Shown here piece by piece: positions 44,344-56,090 of a stretch of DNA of 64,000 bases. The stretch is from Gymnothorax reevesii (lineage: Eukaryota; Chordata; Actinopteri; Anguilliformes; Muraenidae): the NCBI GenBank assembly GCA_029721435.1, contig CM056577.1:31526719-31590718 (forward strand), given 5' to 3'. The position numbers and the translations under genes are program-made. Below the pieces are notes generated by a model, which was given only the letters and a program-made list of their open reading frames with translations, had not been told where the DNA came from and searched no databases. Position 1 is the first letter of the stretch. The number at the start of each line of letters is the position of its first letter.

Positions 44344-45173
44344 TACACTGAACAAAAATAAAAACGCCCAATGTCAAATTTTTGAGTTTTTATTAACAAA
44401 AAACTGGAACCGGGATTCGTCTGTGAATAGCACTCTTCTCCAGCGTGCCAAGGGCCATTGAACCTGTGCGTTTGCCCATGCCAGTCGGTTCCGACGCCGG
44501 ACAGTGGTGAGATCCAGACCACGGTGAGGACACTGAGTGTGCAAGTTGGCTTCTCACAGGCAGTTACGAACTGTCTGTGGTGTGATGCGTCTGTTGTGCA
44601 GACCAACGGTCTCATCCGCTGTGTGTGCCGCTGATCTGAGCCGATCCCGCAGGTGGACGAGCCGGATGTAGCAATCTTGTGCTGGTGTGGTCACGCGTGG
44701 CCGACGTGGGTGAGGCGGATTTGCAGTACTGCCCGTCTGTCGGAAACAAACCCTCAAATAGCCTATCGTCCGATAGGTAACATTCAGATGCACAGCGACC
44801 GCTCTGGTGGACATCCCTGCATCCAGCATGCCAATTAAATGTTCCCGCATCACCTGAGACATCTGAGGCATAATGACTTTTGACAAAATTTGACATTTTG
44901 GGGTGGCCTTTTATTGTCCCCAGTATAAGGAGTGTCTGGGTACTGCTCATTCTGTCTGATCTCTGTCTGGAAATGTCACACCCATGTCCTGAGTGAAATC
45001 ACTCCATCACTGAGCAAATGCTCACTGACAGAGAGATGGATTAAGAAATGGTACACAAATCAAGAGAAATATCCTTATTGTAGAAGTAAAAGTCAGCATA
45101 TGCTCACTTAGAGTTGTTAACTCAATGTGGCATCAATATTTGACATGGGGCCTTTACATTTTTGTTCAGTGTA
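44344..45173 (-). mobile_element. Tc1-like element, copy 4 (internally deleted, other subfamily)
   Basis: 826 bp (44346-45171), TA flanks. The ends read CACTGAACAAAAATAAAAAC and CACTGAACAAAAATGTAAAG. It contains only the N-terminal half of a transposase on the minus strand, so it is a deletion derivative unrelated to copies 1-3. Confidence 0.9.
44393..44886 (-). pseudogene. Tc1-like transposase N-terminal half
   Basis: Minus strand from MSKVIMPQMSQVMREHLIG, with an HTH region STRAVAVHLNVTYRTIGYL and the linker RPRVTTPAQDCYIRLVHLRD. A frameshift follows at about 44558, and the next frame has RRNRLAWANAQVQWPLARW and FTDESRFQ, the first catalytic D. The sequence then passes directly into the TIR, so the second D and E are deleted. 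Confidence 0.8.
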
Positions 45174-45563
45174 ACTATAGTCATGACAGAATCAAAAATC
45201 AAGATAATAGGCATATTTCCTTCCCAGTCCAGCCTTTGTGAAAAGTTGGTTTCAGTGATGTTTCCTCCTACAGTGGCAGAGGACTGTACCCCAGTTGAGG
45301 GAGGATGGAAATCCCAAATTGGGAATTCTGCCGGCCTACCTCCAGCGGCTGGAAGGTCTGTGACACAGGACGTATTACACATCTAATTATACAAATGTAT
45401 CAGCATAGATGCACTGGGGATTTTGCTCAAGGGAGCTTTAGGACAGCCATTGACACTGTCAACGAATAAATGAAACCCTGAACAAGTCCTGGTTTTGACT
45501 GGTTCAGGATTTCATTTATTTGTTTACCCACAAATTAATTTATTAGTTTATACGTTGATCGCC
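45174..45563. other. Upstream of the coiled-coil gene
   Basis: No coding homology. No clear TATA box. It would contain the promoter if the ATG at 45564 is the start, but an earlier non-coding exon joined at an acceptor near 45546 (tttattag) is also possible. Confidence 0.35.
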
Positions 45564-45784
45564 ATGCATAAAAACAAAAATGGAGGCCTGTTTTATGAAT
45601 GCTTTATTGAAGACTGGACCCCTGTCCCTGAAACTGAGTTGTTTACTGTCACAGAAAGAATCAAAACGCTGGAGCAGGAAAACATTTTCTTGAAAAATGC
45701 GAAACAGGATCTTGAACTGCAATCAAAAATCATGCAGGAGAAACTGGATGCAAAGAACCTGCGTGAGAATGCAGATTCTTCAGT
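45564..45784 (+). CDS. Coiled-coil gene exon A
   Basis: First coding exon visible, from ATG 45564 in the frame MHKNKNGGLFYECFIEDW. The end LEQENIFLKNAKQDLELQ and IMQEKLDAKNL is a coiled coil. The donor is GTGAGT at 45785, phase 2. The frame is open upstream to at least 45495, so the start could be different. Confidence 0.65.
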
Positions 45785-45923
45785 GTGAGTAGCATCATGT
45801 TGTAACGGATGCGGACCTTTTGCTTTCATTGAACTGTGTGATTTCTGTTGTTATATCAGATATGACTGTCACACTGGCGAGTTATATGGAAATGTGAATA
45901 ATTGCATCCCGTCTACATTTCAG

Positions 45924-45996
45924 GCACTCAGACTCTGAGCAACCCGAGGAGCAGGAGCCAGGGTGCAGTAATTCAAATCCCATTTTCTGGATTGAG
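45924..45996 (+). CDS. Coiled-coil gene exon B
   Basis: 73 nt after the acceptor ATTTCAG. It reads HSDSEQPEEQEPG and then SNPIFWIE, an acidic segment and a short hydrophobic end. Donor GTGAAA; phase 2 in, 0 out. Confidence 0.65.
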
Positions 45997-46408
45997 GTGA
46001 AAAAATTAATAATGGTCCTATTACAGTTTTTAAAGATCTTGCTGGGGCTGACCATCAACAGTCACATTTCCAGTGCAACAAGTAAATAACACGCTGACAA
46101 GAGCTAACGATAATGCCATATGTTGAAATCAGTACTATAGCAAGTAATGCCAAGAACTAGGCCATTACAAGATCCTGTTGAAACCTGTGCCGCACACATC
46201 TTCCGAACAGCGATGTGCGAGGTGGTTGTTAAGGTGTAATGATCGCTGCTAGTGTGTTACTAAGGGGTTACCTTGGAGCTACTATGTGGTCACTGAAAGA
46301 ACAAAGTGGTTGCTAGAGTCTCAGGAACTGGTAGTTACTGTAGGGTTTTCTACGAGTTGCTGGTGTACAATTTTGTAGTTGCTTGGTGGACTGATAAAAA
46401 AGTGCATC

Positions 46409-48557
46409 CTATGCTCTAGAGGTGTAACGACACAGTGGGTCAAGATATGATACGTATCCCAATACAGGGGTCGCGATACGATTAGGGGTGCAACAATTGT
46501 GAATCGCGGTTATTTTAGAGCATAGCAACACCACCTGCTGCCATGGGGCGAAAATCTCTGCGATCCGAGCTTTCCCTTTTCTATTAACCCCCTTGATGTC
46601 TTGAACAAAAGTGCAAACATCATAGGGCATGGGAAATGCTTCCGGAAAAAACTTGACTGACATCAGTATTTTTTGGCTACGTCCTTAAAGGAGCCAAGCA
46701 AATGAAAACAGAATCGTCCCTTATTAACCAATTGGGCAACTCTAAGAAAAGTAACCTGTTCCCGTTTACTTTGCTTTAATAGCAATCAAATGTGGATTCG
46801 TTTACTCTTTAAGTTGAATGAGTAGAGCTGTTTATTAAGACATGTTTGATTGCTGCATTTTGAAATTTAAATTTGCATTGCCACACCATTTCGTGCGACT
46901 GTCATAATTTAAATCTCAAATTCACGTTTCATCCGCTTTTCAGAATTTTTTTCCAGCATGTGTATTTTTTGGACTCTTAAAATCCAGGGCAATCTTATAA
47001 TAAATTTGTTTTAAATTAATCTTGAATAATGCCCTAAAATGCTACAATGAGAGATGTAATTCAGAGGAAGATTTTTTTCTAATTATTCAAATTATTGGCA
47101 TTCTTTCAATCTAACACCGTAGCCCAGTTAGGTTTGTCTGCTTTTCACCATCACATCTTAATCGTTATAAGCTACTGAAGTTGTTTGATTGTTATTAAGG
47201 CGAAGTACACAGGAGCAGATTTAAGGAAGGGCGGAGCACCTGCAATTAGCGAAATCTGTAAAATCCTGGCGGCATTTTAAATCTTCTAAGCCGCTTCAGG
47301 TGTGTATGTTTCAAGAAATTACACGCAACTGCCTACACACCCCATGACTGCAAGTGGTCTCATCACACTTTAAAAAAATCCTTGTTCAACATCGCCACAT
47401 CCCAACTCAGCATGTCATTTCTTGTTGTAATATTTTTAGGAGATCTATAATGATAAAAATAAAGAGATTTATTTTCAGATTGCCCTGGATTTTAAGGGTC
47501 TAAAAAATACACAAGCTGGAAAAAATTCTGAAAAGCAGATGAAACGTGAATGTGAGATATGAATTATCAGTCGCACGAAATGGCGTGACAATGCAAATCT
47601 GTGCCGTTTAAATTTAAATTTCAAAATGCAGCAATCAGACATGTTGTCTTGATAAACAGCTCTACTCATTCAACTTAAAGAGTAAACGAATCCACATTTG
47701 ATTGCTAATCAAGCAAAGTAAACAGGAACAGGTTACTTTTCTTAGAGTTGCCCAATTGGTTAATAGGAGACGATTCTGTTTTCATTTGCTTAGCTCCTTT
47801 GAGGACGTAGCTGAAAAATACTGATGTCAGTCAAGTTTTTTCCAGAAGCATTTCCCATTCCCTATGATGTTTGGCACTTTTTTTCAGGCCATCACGGGGA
47901 TTAATAAAAAAGGGAAAGCACGGATCACAGAGATGTTCGCCCCATGGCAGCAGGTGGTGTTTCTGCGCTTTAAAATAACCGCGATTCATAATTGTTGCAC
48001 CCCTAGATATGATACATATCCCGATACACAACAAATTATTTTACTGCTGATTTTCTTTCTACTGACAAGTAAGCAGCAACACTGAAAGATTTCCCAAGAC
48101 AAAGCTTTTGAAGTTTATTAAAACAAAGGAATATAGTTAGTTTACCTTTAGGTACCACTGCGTGTTTACTGTTCAGGTCAATGTATTCAACTTAAAAAAA
48201 TTGATAAAAGCTGAATACGTCTCCTCTACTGTTCACTAGAAAAAACAGTCATATTGTAAACTACTTATCATTAGTAGCCATCTTGAAGTCTGGAAACTTA
48301 ACCTTAAACAACTGGAAACAGCACTTCAGCAAATTGCACTTGGAGCGATGCAGCCACTTGGAATTTATGGCAGGTCACTCCGTTTTCATTTAAAGGGACA
48401 GAAAATGTTGCAATTTCTGGGTTTAAGAAAATATGTGGACTATTTTAAAAAGCCTTGTGTATCCCAATACTCATCCTCCGAATCGATGTATCGTATCGGA
48501 GGCTTTGTATTGCGATATGATACTGTATCGGCATATTGTTACACCACTACTATGTTC
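46409..48557. mobile_element. hAT-type element (outer) in intron B
   Basis: 46417-48549, with ends TAGAGGTGTAACGACAC and (inverted) TAGTGGTGTAACAATATGCC. The 8-bp duplication is ctatgctc (46409-46416) versus ctatgttc (48550-48557), one mismatch. It has GATATGATACGTATC-type sub-terminal motifs. It is mostly filled by the inner palindromic element; no transposase was seen. Confidence 0.75.
46475..48013. mobile_element. Long-palindrome hAT-type element (inner), 1.5 kb
   Basis: 46483-48005. The ends TAGGGGTGCAACAATTGTGA are inverted repeats, and the inverted arms extend for about 530 bp on each side (about 46483-47010 and 47475-48005) around a spacer of about 465 bp. The duplication is gatacgat (46475-46482) versus gatatgat (48006-48013), one mismatch. 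The centre (46920-47250) matches 61850-62230. No ORF of interest, so probably a non-autonomous foldback. Confidence 0.75.
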
Positions 48558-48607
48558 CATGGAGTTACCTTATTTTACTTGACTAACTTTTCCCTTTTCC
48601 TCTGTAG

Positions 48608-48643
48608 GTGGAAATTTACAAAAAACAGGCAGAGGAGAGTTTG
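48608..48643 (+). CDS. Coiled-coil gene exon C
   Basis: 36-nt micro-exon after CTCTGTAG, reading VEIYKKQAEESL, donor GTAGGA. It is separated from exon B by an intron that holds the two palindromic hAT-like elements. Confidence 0.6.
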
Positions 48644-48766
48644 GTAGGAACATATTTCAAGTCAAAATCAGAATATTACAAAAGTAATTATATTTTGTGT
48701 TGAAGTTATTTTGCGAGCGAATTTCATTGAGAGGAATTATAATGTGTCTCTTCTTGTGGTCGTTAG

Positions 48767-48834
48767 ATGATTGCTCGCATTGCTGAGCAGAAACTGGCAG
48801 CTGAGAGGAAAGAGACAGCATATCTCAGAGAGAA
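48767..48834 (+). CDS. Coiled-coil gene exon D
   Basis: 68 nt after GTCGTTAG: MIARIAEQKLAAERKETAYL, donor GTGAGT, phase 2 out. Heptad-like pattern. Confidence 0.65.
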
Positions 48835-48959
48835 GTGAGTATATTTTGCTCATTTAGGCAGCTTCAGTTATTGGCCAGCAGTGGTCTGGGGTGGTTTTGC
48901 CTCAGACTTAGCTGACCAGTCATGACTTCAGCAACAGTGCTGAGGTTATGAAGTCATGC

Positions 48960-49378
48960 TCTGTTGGGCATATAGTTTTTCACTTGTCTGTCTGTCCGTC
49001 CGTCCATCTGTCTGCACTTTGCCATGGCTATAACTTTTGATCAGCTCATGATAGGACTTTGATGCTTGGCATATGCATTGCTTGTGAGAAGGCATCTCAG
49101 ATGGGGTCATTACTTTTGACCTTGTGACCTTGACCTTGGAGCATGAAGTTTGGTGACAAAAACTTTAACATTGGCCATAACTTTTCATTAGCTAGTAATA
49201 GGCATTTGATACCTGGCATATTTATTCCTTAGGATAAGGCCTTTCTGATGAGGTAATGAATGTTGACCTTGTTACCTTGACCTTTAACCTTTGATTGACT
49301 CATGACAGGCCTTTAATGGTTAGCATGTGCATGTTATGCTCGGAGGCATCACTGTTTCACAAACACATCTTGTTTGTT
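48960..49378 (+). repeat. GTCY-tract repeat, copy A
   Basis: It begins near TTTTTCACTTGTCTGTCTGTCC and ends CACTGTTTCACAAACACATC. It is collinear with 60186-60600 (about 90 per cent by eye), which keeps the starting hairpin that is degraded here. It lies in the intron between exons D and E. Confidence 0.6.
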
Positions 49379-49454
49379 TTAGCGTGATACTAGCTGGTTC
49401 AGGGGGTGATTTTTTTCTGAGAACTGTCTTGTCTGAATTGGACGTTTCTTCCAG

Positions 49455-49485
49455 GATCATTGAGCTGAACACAAAGCTGGTTGGG
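49455..49485 (+). CDS. Coiled-coil gene exon E
   Basis: 31-nt micro-exon after TTCTTCCAG: IIELNTKLVG, donor GTATTG. It lies about 80 bp downstream of a GTCY-type repeat in the intron. Confidence 0.55.
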
Positions 49486-50179
49486 GTATTGAACCTTGCC
49501 TTTCTACCCCCTCTGAAGCAAGGTGAGCCCCTACTTTTCTTTATTTTTACTCTTCCTGTCAAAGTTACACACACTTATCATCATCACTCTTCATGGGATC
49601 AATCAGCGTCAGGATGAAGGGTGGAAATGGTGTAATTAGGAAACAAATATGGTTCCCCCAAGCAGAGCCTCTAAATGGACTGTGGCTTGTGGAAAATTAA
49701 CAGCCATATTCTGAGAAACTGGCACTTTTGCGATGCTTAGTATTAAGAATCTCAACGGGATTTCCTGTTACACATGTATGGGCACCATTCTGCCAAATTT
49801 CATGCGATTCTGAGATGTCAACTCCACTGCCAGTGCCAGAATATGGCTCTTAATCTTAATGAACTTTGAATTCTGTAATGTCGGACCAAACTTTTGCCCC
49901 CTAAAACCTACTGACACGCGTATGCATCCGTCAAATTCAGCTGCTGTATTCAAACCTGCGGAACTTCAGGCCTATCTTAAATTCTAGTGGAGAGTCCAAG
50001 GTTTTCAACGATTCCTAATATGTCCACCTGAAGTACAGTGAAATGAGTCTAAAATGATGTAAAAAAAAAAAAAAAAAAGCTAGATGTTTGCATTGGTGTA
50101 ATACTGTGGTCACAGAAACATGGTGTCCTGGGTTTGAATACCGCTCTCAATATAAGTGTGATGTGACTTCAGTGCAGCG

Positions 50180-50413
50180 TTGCAACCAGAAGATACAGAA
50201 TATGTATGTGATGTCATGCAATGTGGGGGAAAAAAATATTTTCTGATTTTAAACCAACTTAAGGGAAAACTTGAACTTAAAAAGTTAGAATATAACAGGT
50301 TAATTTTTTGGCTGAACTTAGCTAATCATCAAGACATAGAAGGATTCCATGTGTATGAGCATGAAGGGGATTTTTATAGAAGAATCAAGAGAGAAATTTT
50401 GGAGGAAAAATAA
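50180..50413 (+). other. Intronic ORF of 77 codons, unassigned
   Basis: Open from MQPEDTEYVCDVMQCGGKKY to RRIKREILEEK, with an acceptor-like TTCAGTGCAG just before it. It lies in the intron between exons E and F, but ends in a stop without a donor and has no match I recognise. It could be chance or an alternative terminal exon. Confidence 0.2.
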
Positions 50414-50777
50414 CGGTCATTCACACAATCACATTGGACGCTCATGAAGACATTACTGCCGAAGTTGCCTACATGGCATTTTTGACTACAATCTGACCTG
50501 TGATCTTTATCAGGTACCTGTAATTTTTCATATCTGATTTCATTGTTTGTGTGGTCTCCATTTCAGATTTTATTGCATCTGTAACATCGGTGAGTTGGTG
50601 CAAGTTTGTGCAGTTAGAACCATACAATATGACACCTGTCATTCATTTTTGAAACTGGCTCCGCAGATATCAGTTACCAGCCAGTTTTTGGTCCAAGACA
50701 ATTTACTGCACTTGTATTACAACCTGTAATAAGTAAATAGCTCAGACTGATCGATTTGTTTTCTAATATGTGGAAAG

Positions 50778-50841
50778 GATGCTCTTAAAGATAAGCAGTG
50801 CACGGTGGAACTTCTGAAAGAGAAGATTGTGGAACTGGAAG
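50778..50841 (+). CDS. Coiled-coil gene exon F
   Basis: 64 nt: DALKDKQCTVELLKEKIVEL, donor GTGAGT. Its acceptor (GTGGAAAG) has a weak pyrimidine tract, but the phase fits both neighbours. Confidence 0.6.
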
Positions 50842-50921
50842 GTGAGTTGCAGAGAATACACTTTAGTTTTGGATAATTGTGGCAGTATTTGTTTCTGATT
50901 TGTGACCGCTTTCAAAAACAG

Positions 50922-51048
50922 AAAAAAATCTGAAGATGGAATATGACCAAGCCTCTCTGAAGGATGAAAACATGCACCTTCACAAGCTAAACGAGACCCT
51001 GCAGGAGAAATGCTTGGTTCTGCAGAACCGGGACCGGGCTGAACCGCA
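50922..51048 (+). CDS. Coiled-coil gene exon G
   Basis: 127 nt after CAAAAACAG. KNLKMEYDQASLKDENMHLH and LNETLQEKCLVLQNRD are clear heptad repeats. Donor GTGAGT, phase 2. It is followed by a 7.2 kb intron that contains the 300-bp tandem duplication and the 4.9 kb long-TIR element. Confidence 0.7.
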
Positions 51049-51403
51049 GTGAGTGTGGGACCTGAACAACATCTCTGTGAGAGGGGACTTGAGTGGAGCC
51101 ATATTAGTACAGTTTCACAATTTTGCCAATCAACTGACTATAAGTGCATGCTGACAGTCACTGGAACAGAACATGCAGCACCAGTCAGAAGTTTGGACAC
51201 ATCCTCGTTTTTTTAATCAATCAAAAGGGAATTAACCGTGTTTTGTTTTACAAAGTGAAATATAGACGTCAAATTCATCATTGATGTCTAATGATAAATG
51301 CTGAGCATAATCACATATTGCAAGTTTATGATCATGGGAGCTTAACCCAGCAAGGTTCTTGAAGTCCCCATAGACGTGCTGCACCTTGACCTTTTTGTCA
51401 AGC

Positions 51404-52560
51404 CGTCAAACAGCTCTAGCTCCATTATTTTTTGAGCTACGATGCTCAAATTTTTACTGTGGGTTCCTCTGCCTAGAGTTTGTCATATTAATAATGGGTT
51501 TTTGATTTGACCTAATTTTAAAGGTTATATAGGTCAAAGGTCATAAAATGTGCCGATTTTGTTTCAGCGCCATAGCACCTTCATTTCTCAACGGATCCTT
51601 TTCCTATTTTATATGCATGTAAAGGGGCCCAAGATCTAGCCTGACTTCGATTTTGGTTCTGCTGTGATTATTGGTTTGGCCACCAGGTGGCTTTTTCTGC
51701 AAAACTCCAAACTGCACTAGCTCCCTTATTTACGAGCTAATATGCTCAAATTTTTACTGTTGGTTGCTCTGCCAAGGGTTCATCATATATTTAATGGGTT
51801 TTTGATTTGAACTAATTTTTAAGGTTCTATAGGTCAAAGGTCATAAAATGTGCCGATTTTGTTTCAGCGCCATAGCACCTTCATTTCTCAACGGATCCTT
51901 TTCCTATTTTATATGCATGTAAAGGGGCCCAAGATCTAGCCTGACTTCGATTTTGGTTCTGCTGTGATTATTGGTTTGGCCACCAGGTGGCTTTTTCTGC
52001 AAAACTCCAAACTGCACTAGCTCCCTTATTTACGAGCTAATATGCTCAAATTTTTACTGTTGGTTGCTCTGCCAAGGGTTCATCATATATTTAATGGGTT
52101 TTTGATTTGAACTAATTTTTAAGGTTCTATAGGTCAAAGGTCATAAAATGTGCCGATTTTGTTTCAGTGCCACAGCGCCCTCAGTTCTCATCAGATCCTT
52201 TTCCATATTTTATATGCATGTATATGGGCCCAAGATCTAGCCTGACTTCGATTTTGGTTGTGCTGTGATTCTTGGTTTGGCCACCAGGTGGCTTTTTCTG
52301 CAAAACTTCAGCTAAGATGCTCAATTTTTACTGTAGGTTGCTCTGCCAAGGGTTCATCATATATGTAATGGGTTTTTGATTTGACCTAAATTTAAAGGTT
52401 ATGCTGGTCAAAGGTCGTAAAATGCACAGATTTTCTTTCAGTGCAATAGTGCCTTCAGTTTTCAACTGATCTTTTTCATATTGCATGCTGCAATTCTTGG
52501 TTTAGCCACCAGGGGGCTTTTTCTGCAAAACTTCGAACAGCTGTATTTCCCTTATTCTAC
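51404..52560. repeat. Tandem array of a 300-bp unit
   Basis: About 3.7 units of 300 bp. The blocks 51541-51840 and 51841-52140 appear identical at all 300 positions. The flanking units (51404-51540 and 52141-52560) are diverged. The unit contains TATAGGTCAAAGGTCATAAA and CCACCAGGTGGCTTTTTCTG. Confidence 0.9.
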
Positions 52561-53642
52561 GAGCGAAGATGCTCAAATTTTTGCCTGGCTTGGCTATAAG
52601 GCCCGAGTGGCTTATGCTATGCTCGGGGTCTTTAGTGGTGGTCTGTCGTGCGTTTGCGCATGCGTGCTTAAACTTTTGGATTGACTGCGCTCTTGCATCT
52701 TAAGTTTTTCACCGATCCTTTTCATATTTCATATGTGTATATAGCATCATAAGGTCTAGACCAAGTTTGATTTTGAGCCCAATCGGACTGATACTTCCTC
52801 CAATAGGGGGCGTTCTATTTTGGCCACGTTTGGCCAAGTGGACGCAGTGGCTTTGCCACTATTTGGCATGGCATCTTTAGGAATACCAAAATTTTAGACA
52901 ATGTTCTGTAAAGTAAATTGTTCTTTGTAATTTCTGGCTATTCGCCTCTTACCATTTGTGACACCACTTAAAGGAGGTTTTGCTGGGTATAGGCAAATTT
53001 GCCCACAGCCCAATTTGAAGCATCTTCTGATTATATGTACCTAATTTTGGGACTGTCCAGAAAATAGATTTGAAATGTGAAATTTGCATACAGGAAGTGA
53101 ACTGTGGCCTATTTAGTGATTTCAAGATTTTTGTGGGGTGAGGCCTCGAAAACTCCATATTTAAACCCATAAATAATTGTTCTGAAAAACCAGATGATTT
53201 TTTTGGCTACACAACAAAATGACGGACATTTTGATACTAAACATAAGTATATATGTGAAAAACTGAAGACGTTTCAGACAATTTTCCATTGAAAAATGCA
53301 TCTATCTTGATGCAAAATGTAAAGTTCACTTGAAAAACAACCAGGTTCCTATGAAAATACACCTTAGATATTCTCACAAAAGTTGCCTCATTTAGTTGGC
53401 TAAATAATATGTGAGTGTCGTTAAATTGCGAGACCGGAAACATGGTGTATTCATGCCATTTTTACCAGTATATACTACATATTTCTCAGAAAAACCATTT
53501 AGATGTTTTCATATTCATAAACTGTAGACATTGTATTGGTTCTATATCTCCAAAGCCTTGTTTTTACACCACTGAGCAAAGCGTGGTCTGCGCTTGTGGT
53601 CACGCTTCAATGATTTTGTGAACCACAAAGCATTCAACGTTG

Positions 53643-53859
53643 TTGTATGCCAGGGGTAGGGAACCTTCTCTGGAAAGAGCCACTCTGGGTGCAGCTTTCA
53701 TACCAGCCAAACTGCTACATACCTGATTCTACTAATCAAGGCCCTGAACAAACATTCCAGAGGTTGACTAGCAGAATCAGGTGTGTAGCAGCTTGGTTGG
53801 TATGAAAGCTGCACCCACAGTGGCACTTTTGGAGAAGGTTCCCTACCCCTGTTGTATGC
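53643..53859. mobile_element. hAT MITE, 201 bp
   Basis: 53651-53851, an almost complete palindrome starting CAGGGGTAGGGAACCTTCTC, with the perfect 8-bp duplication ttgtatgc at both sides (53643-53650 and 53852-53859). Confidence 0.9.
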
Positions 53860-53944
53860 TCATGTTTTACATACTGCCACTGTTTCATGTGATACATTCT
53901 ATAAATCGTACGTACAGTGCATTCGGATTTCAAAAACACAATTA

Positions 53945-54105
53945 TGCCGAAGAAATGTGATATGAACAATTGCACTACGAGGTTCAAAGAGTAGTAAGGG
54001 TGCTCGTAACCTCAGTGGACAACAAAATCAATGGCTATACTCATTGTTGGTGAATGTGGGGGTGACAATACAAGACGGTGACAAGATATACGGCAAATGT
54101 CATTA
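53945..54105 (+). pseudogene. THAP-like N-terminal remnant
   Basis: ATG at 53945 reads MPKKCDMNNCTTRFKE and a stop. The C-x4-C start after MPKK is typical of THAP DNA-binding domains. A neighbouring frame continues with LSGQQNQWLYSLLVNVG to about 54105, where a hairpin plus GTCC repeat begins. The C-x2-H pair of a THAP finger is not convincing, so the call is weak. Confidence 0.35.
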
Positions 54106-55140
54106 TCCCCCGCCACAAAGTGGATCGGGGGATATTGGAATGGCGCTCGTCCGTCCGTTTGTAAGTCTGTCTGTCCGGGTTCAACGGGGACAAGTTTTAT
54201 CGGAATCTATTGCACCTACGTGAATGAAATTTTTCTATGTGGCTGGTACTGATGCCCCTACTGAATGAGTTTGACAATTGATTCCAAGAGATTTTGAGTT
54301 ATGGCCCTTGACTCTGTTTGTGGACTTAAGTGTATGTGTATTGCAATGGGGACAAGTTCTCTCCGCAACTATTCCACCTACGTGTATGAAATTTTGTGGG
54401 TCACCTGTACTAATGATCCTATTGAATGAGTTTGACAGTTGATTCCGAGAAATTTATTTTTACGGAGTTATGGTCCTTGTTTCTGTTCCTCGACTTGGTG
54501 TATGGGATTTGCAATGGGGACAAGTTTTCTCAGCAACTATTGCACCTTCATGGGTGAAGTTTTGTGTGTGGCCAATATGACCCTATTGAATGTGTTCGAC
54601 AATTGATTTGGAGACATGTATTTTAACGGAGTTATGGCCCTTCACTCTGAACTTGCTGTATGGGTGTTTAATGGGGACAAGTTTTCTCAGCAACGTGATG
54701 AAATTTTGTGGGTGGCCAGTACTAATGACCCTATTGAATGAGTTTGACAATTGATTCTGAGAATTTTATTTTTATGGAGTTATGGCCCTTGACTCTGAAC
54801 TTGGTGTATGGATGTTACAATAAGAACAAGCTTTCTCGGCAACTATTGCATCTACGTGTATGAAATTTTGTGTGTGTGGCCAGTAGTGTTATGACCCCAT
54901 TAAATGAGTTTGAATTCAGAGAAGTTTATTTTCATGGAGTTATGCCCCTTGACTCGTTGACTTAGGTGACGGGATATGCAATGGGGACAAGTTTTCTCTG
55001 CATGGTTGTGTTCCATTGACTTTTGGATTTAGTGTACTGCGTTATTTTTATGGTGTTATGGCCCTTGACTCTGAACTTGGTGTATGGGTGTTGCAATGGG
55101 AATATGGAATCTCCCGTGACCATTCTTACCGTGGCGGGTG
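54106..55140 (+). repeat. Hairpin plus (GTCC)n repeat with internal subrepeats
   Basis: It starts TCCCCCGCCACAAAGTGG with GGGGGAT closing the hairpin, then GTCCGTCCGTTTG. The body contains about five diverged repeats of roughly 160 bp (each with GGGGACAAGTTTTCTC and ATTGAATGAGTTTGACA). It ends in CCGTGGCGGGTGATATTG, an inverted copy of the start. Confidence 0.65.
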
Positions 55141-55549
55141 ATATTGATGACAATGTTGCCTTGTTTCAAATATGTCAAAAAATGAGCAAGACCAAAAAAT
55201 AACACAACAGATGATGTTACTACATCAAGAAATGACATTGATGAAACAGAGACTGTGTTTCTTCAGGAAATCTTGGCAAATGAGGAAGACCTTATCCAAG
55301 GAAATCCTCTCAATGTATCCTGTTCAATTGTTGATTTGATGTATGATCATCACATTGACGTTGTTCCATTTGTAAACAAGACGATGACCAATACTTAACA
55401 ATACCAATGGCTTCTCGAAAATTCTCAGAGTCCATAATTACATCCTAAAATCTACAAGGCACTGTATACAACCTATTCAGTGTACAACAGTTCATGAAAA
55501 CCTCTGAATGGCTTTTCTGAGAAATATGTTATATAGAATAACAAGAGCC

Positions 55550-55782
55550 ATCTGGCAATGCGGATCCCCCCGGCTATAGGTTGTGTAACCTGCGGGTTGT
55601 GTGGACAGACGGACGGACCGAAACCCCCAAAAGGCACAACTAGACCATAAGGAGAAGCTCCATACCAAATTTGGTGTTTGTAAGTGGTATAATTTTGGAG
55701 TTCTGGTCCGGAAACGATTTATTACGGACGGACGGACACACTGATCGCTATATCCCCCCGCATTATATGCCGGGGGGAAAAA
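55550..55782 (-). repeat. Hairpin plus (GTCC)n repeat, minus orientation
   Basis: Read on the minus strand it starts TCCCCCCGGCATATAATGCG with GGGGGGAT closing the hairpin, then GTCCGTCCGTCCGTAAT. The far end has GGACGGACCG and CCCCCCGGCT, which also pairs with the start. Confidence 0.6.
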
Positions 55783-56090
55783 AATGGCTTCAATACACCA
55801 TGTTACCGGTCTCGCAATATAACAACACTTGCACATTATTTAGCCAACTGTATGAGTGAACTTTAGTGAAAATATCTTAGGTGTGTTTTCATGGGAACCT
55901 GGTTGTTTTTCAAGATGAACTTAAAGTTTCACATCAACACAGATGCATTATTCAAAGGAAAATTGTCTGAAACAACAGTTTTTCACATATATACTTAGGT
56001 TTGATATCAAAATGTCTGTCATGTTGTTGTGTAGCCATTAAAAATCATCTGGTTTTTCAGAACAATCATTTATGCATTTAAATATGTACC

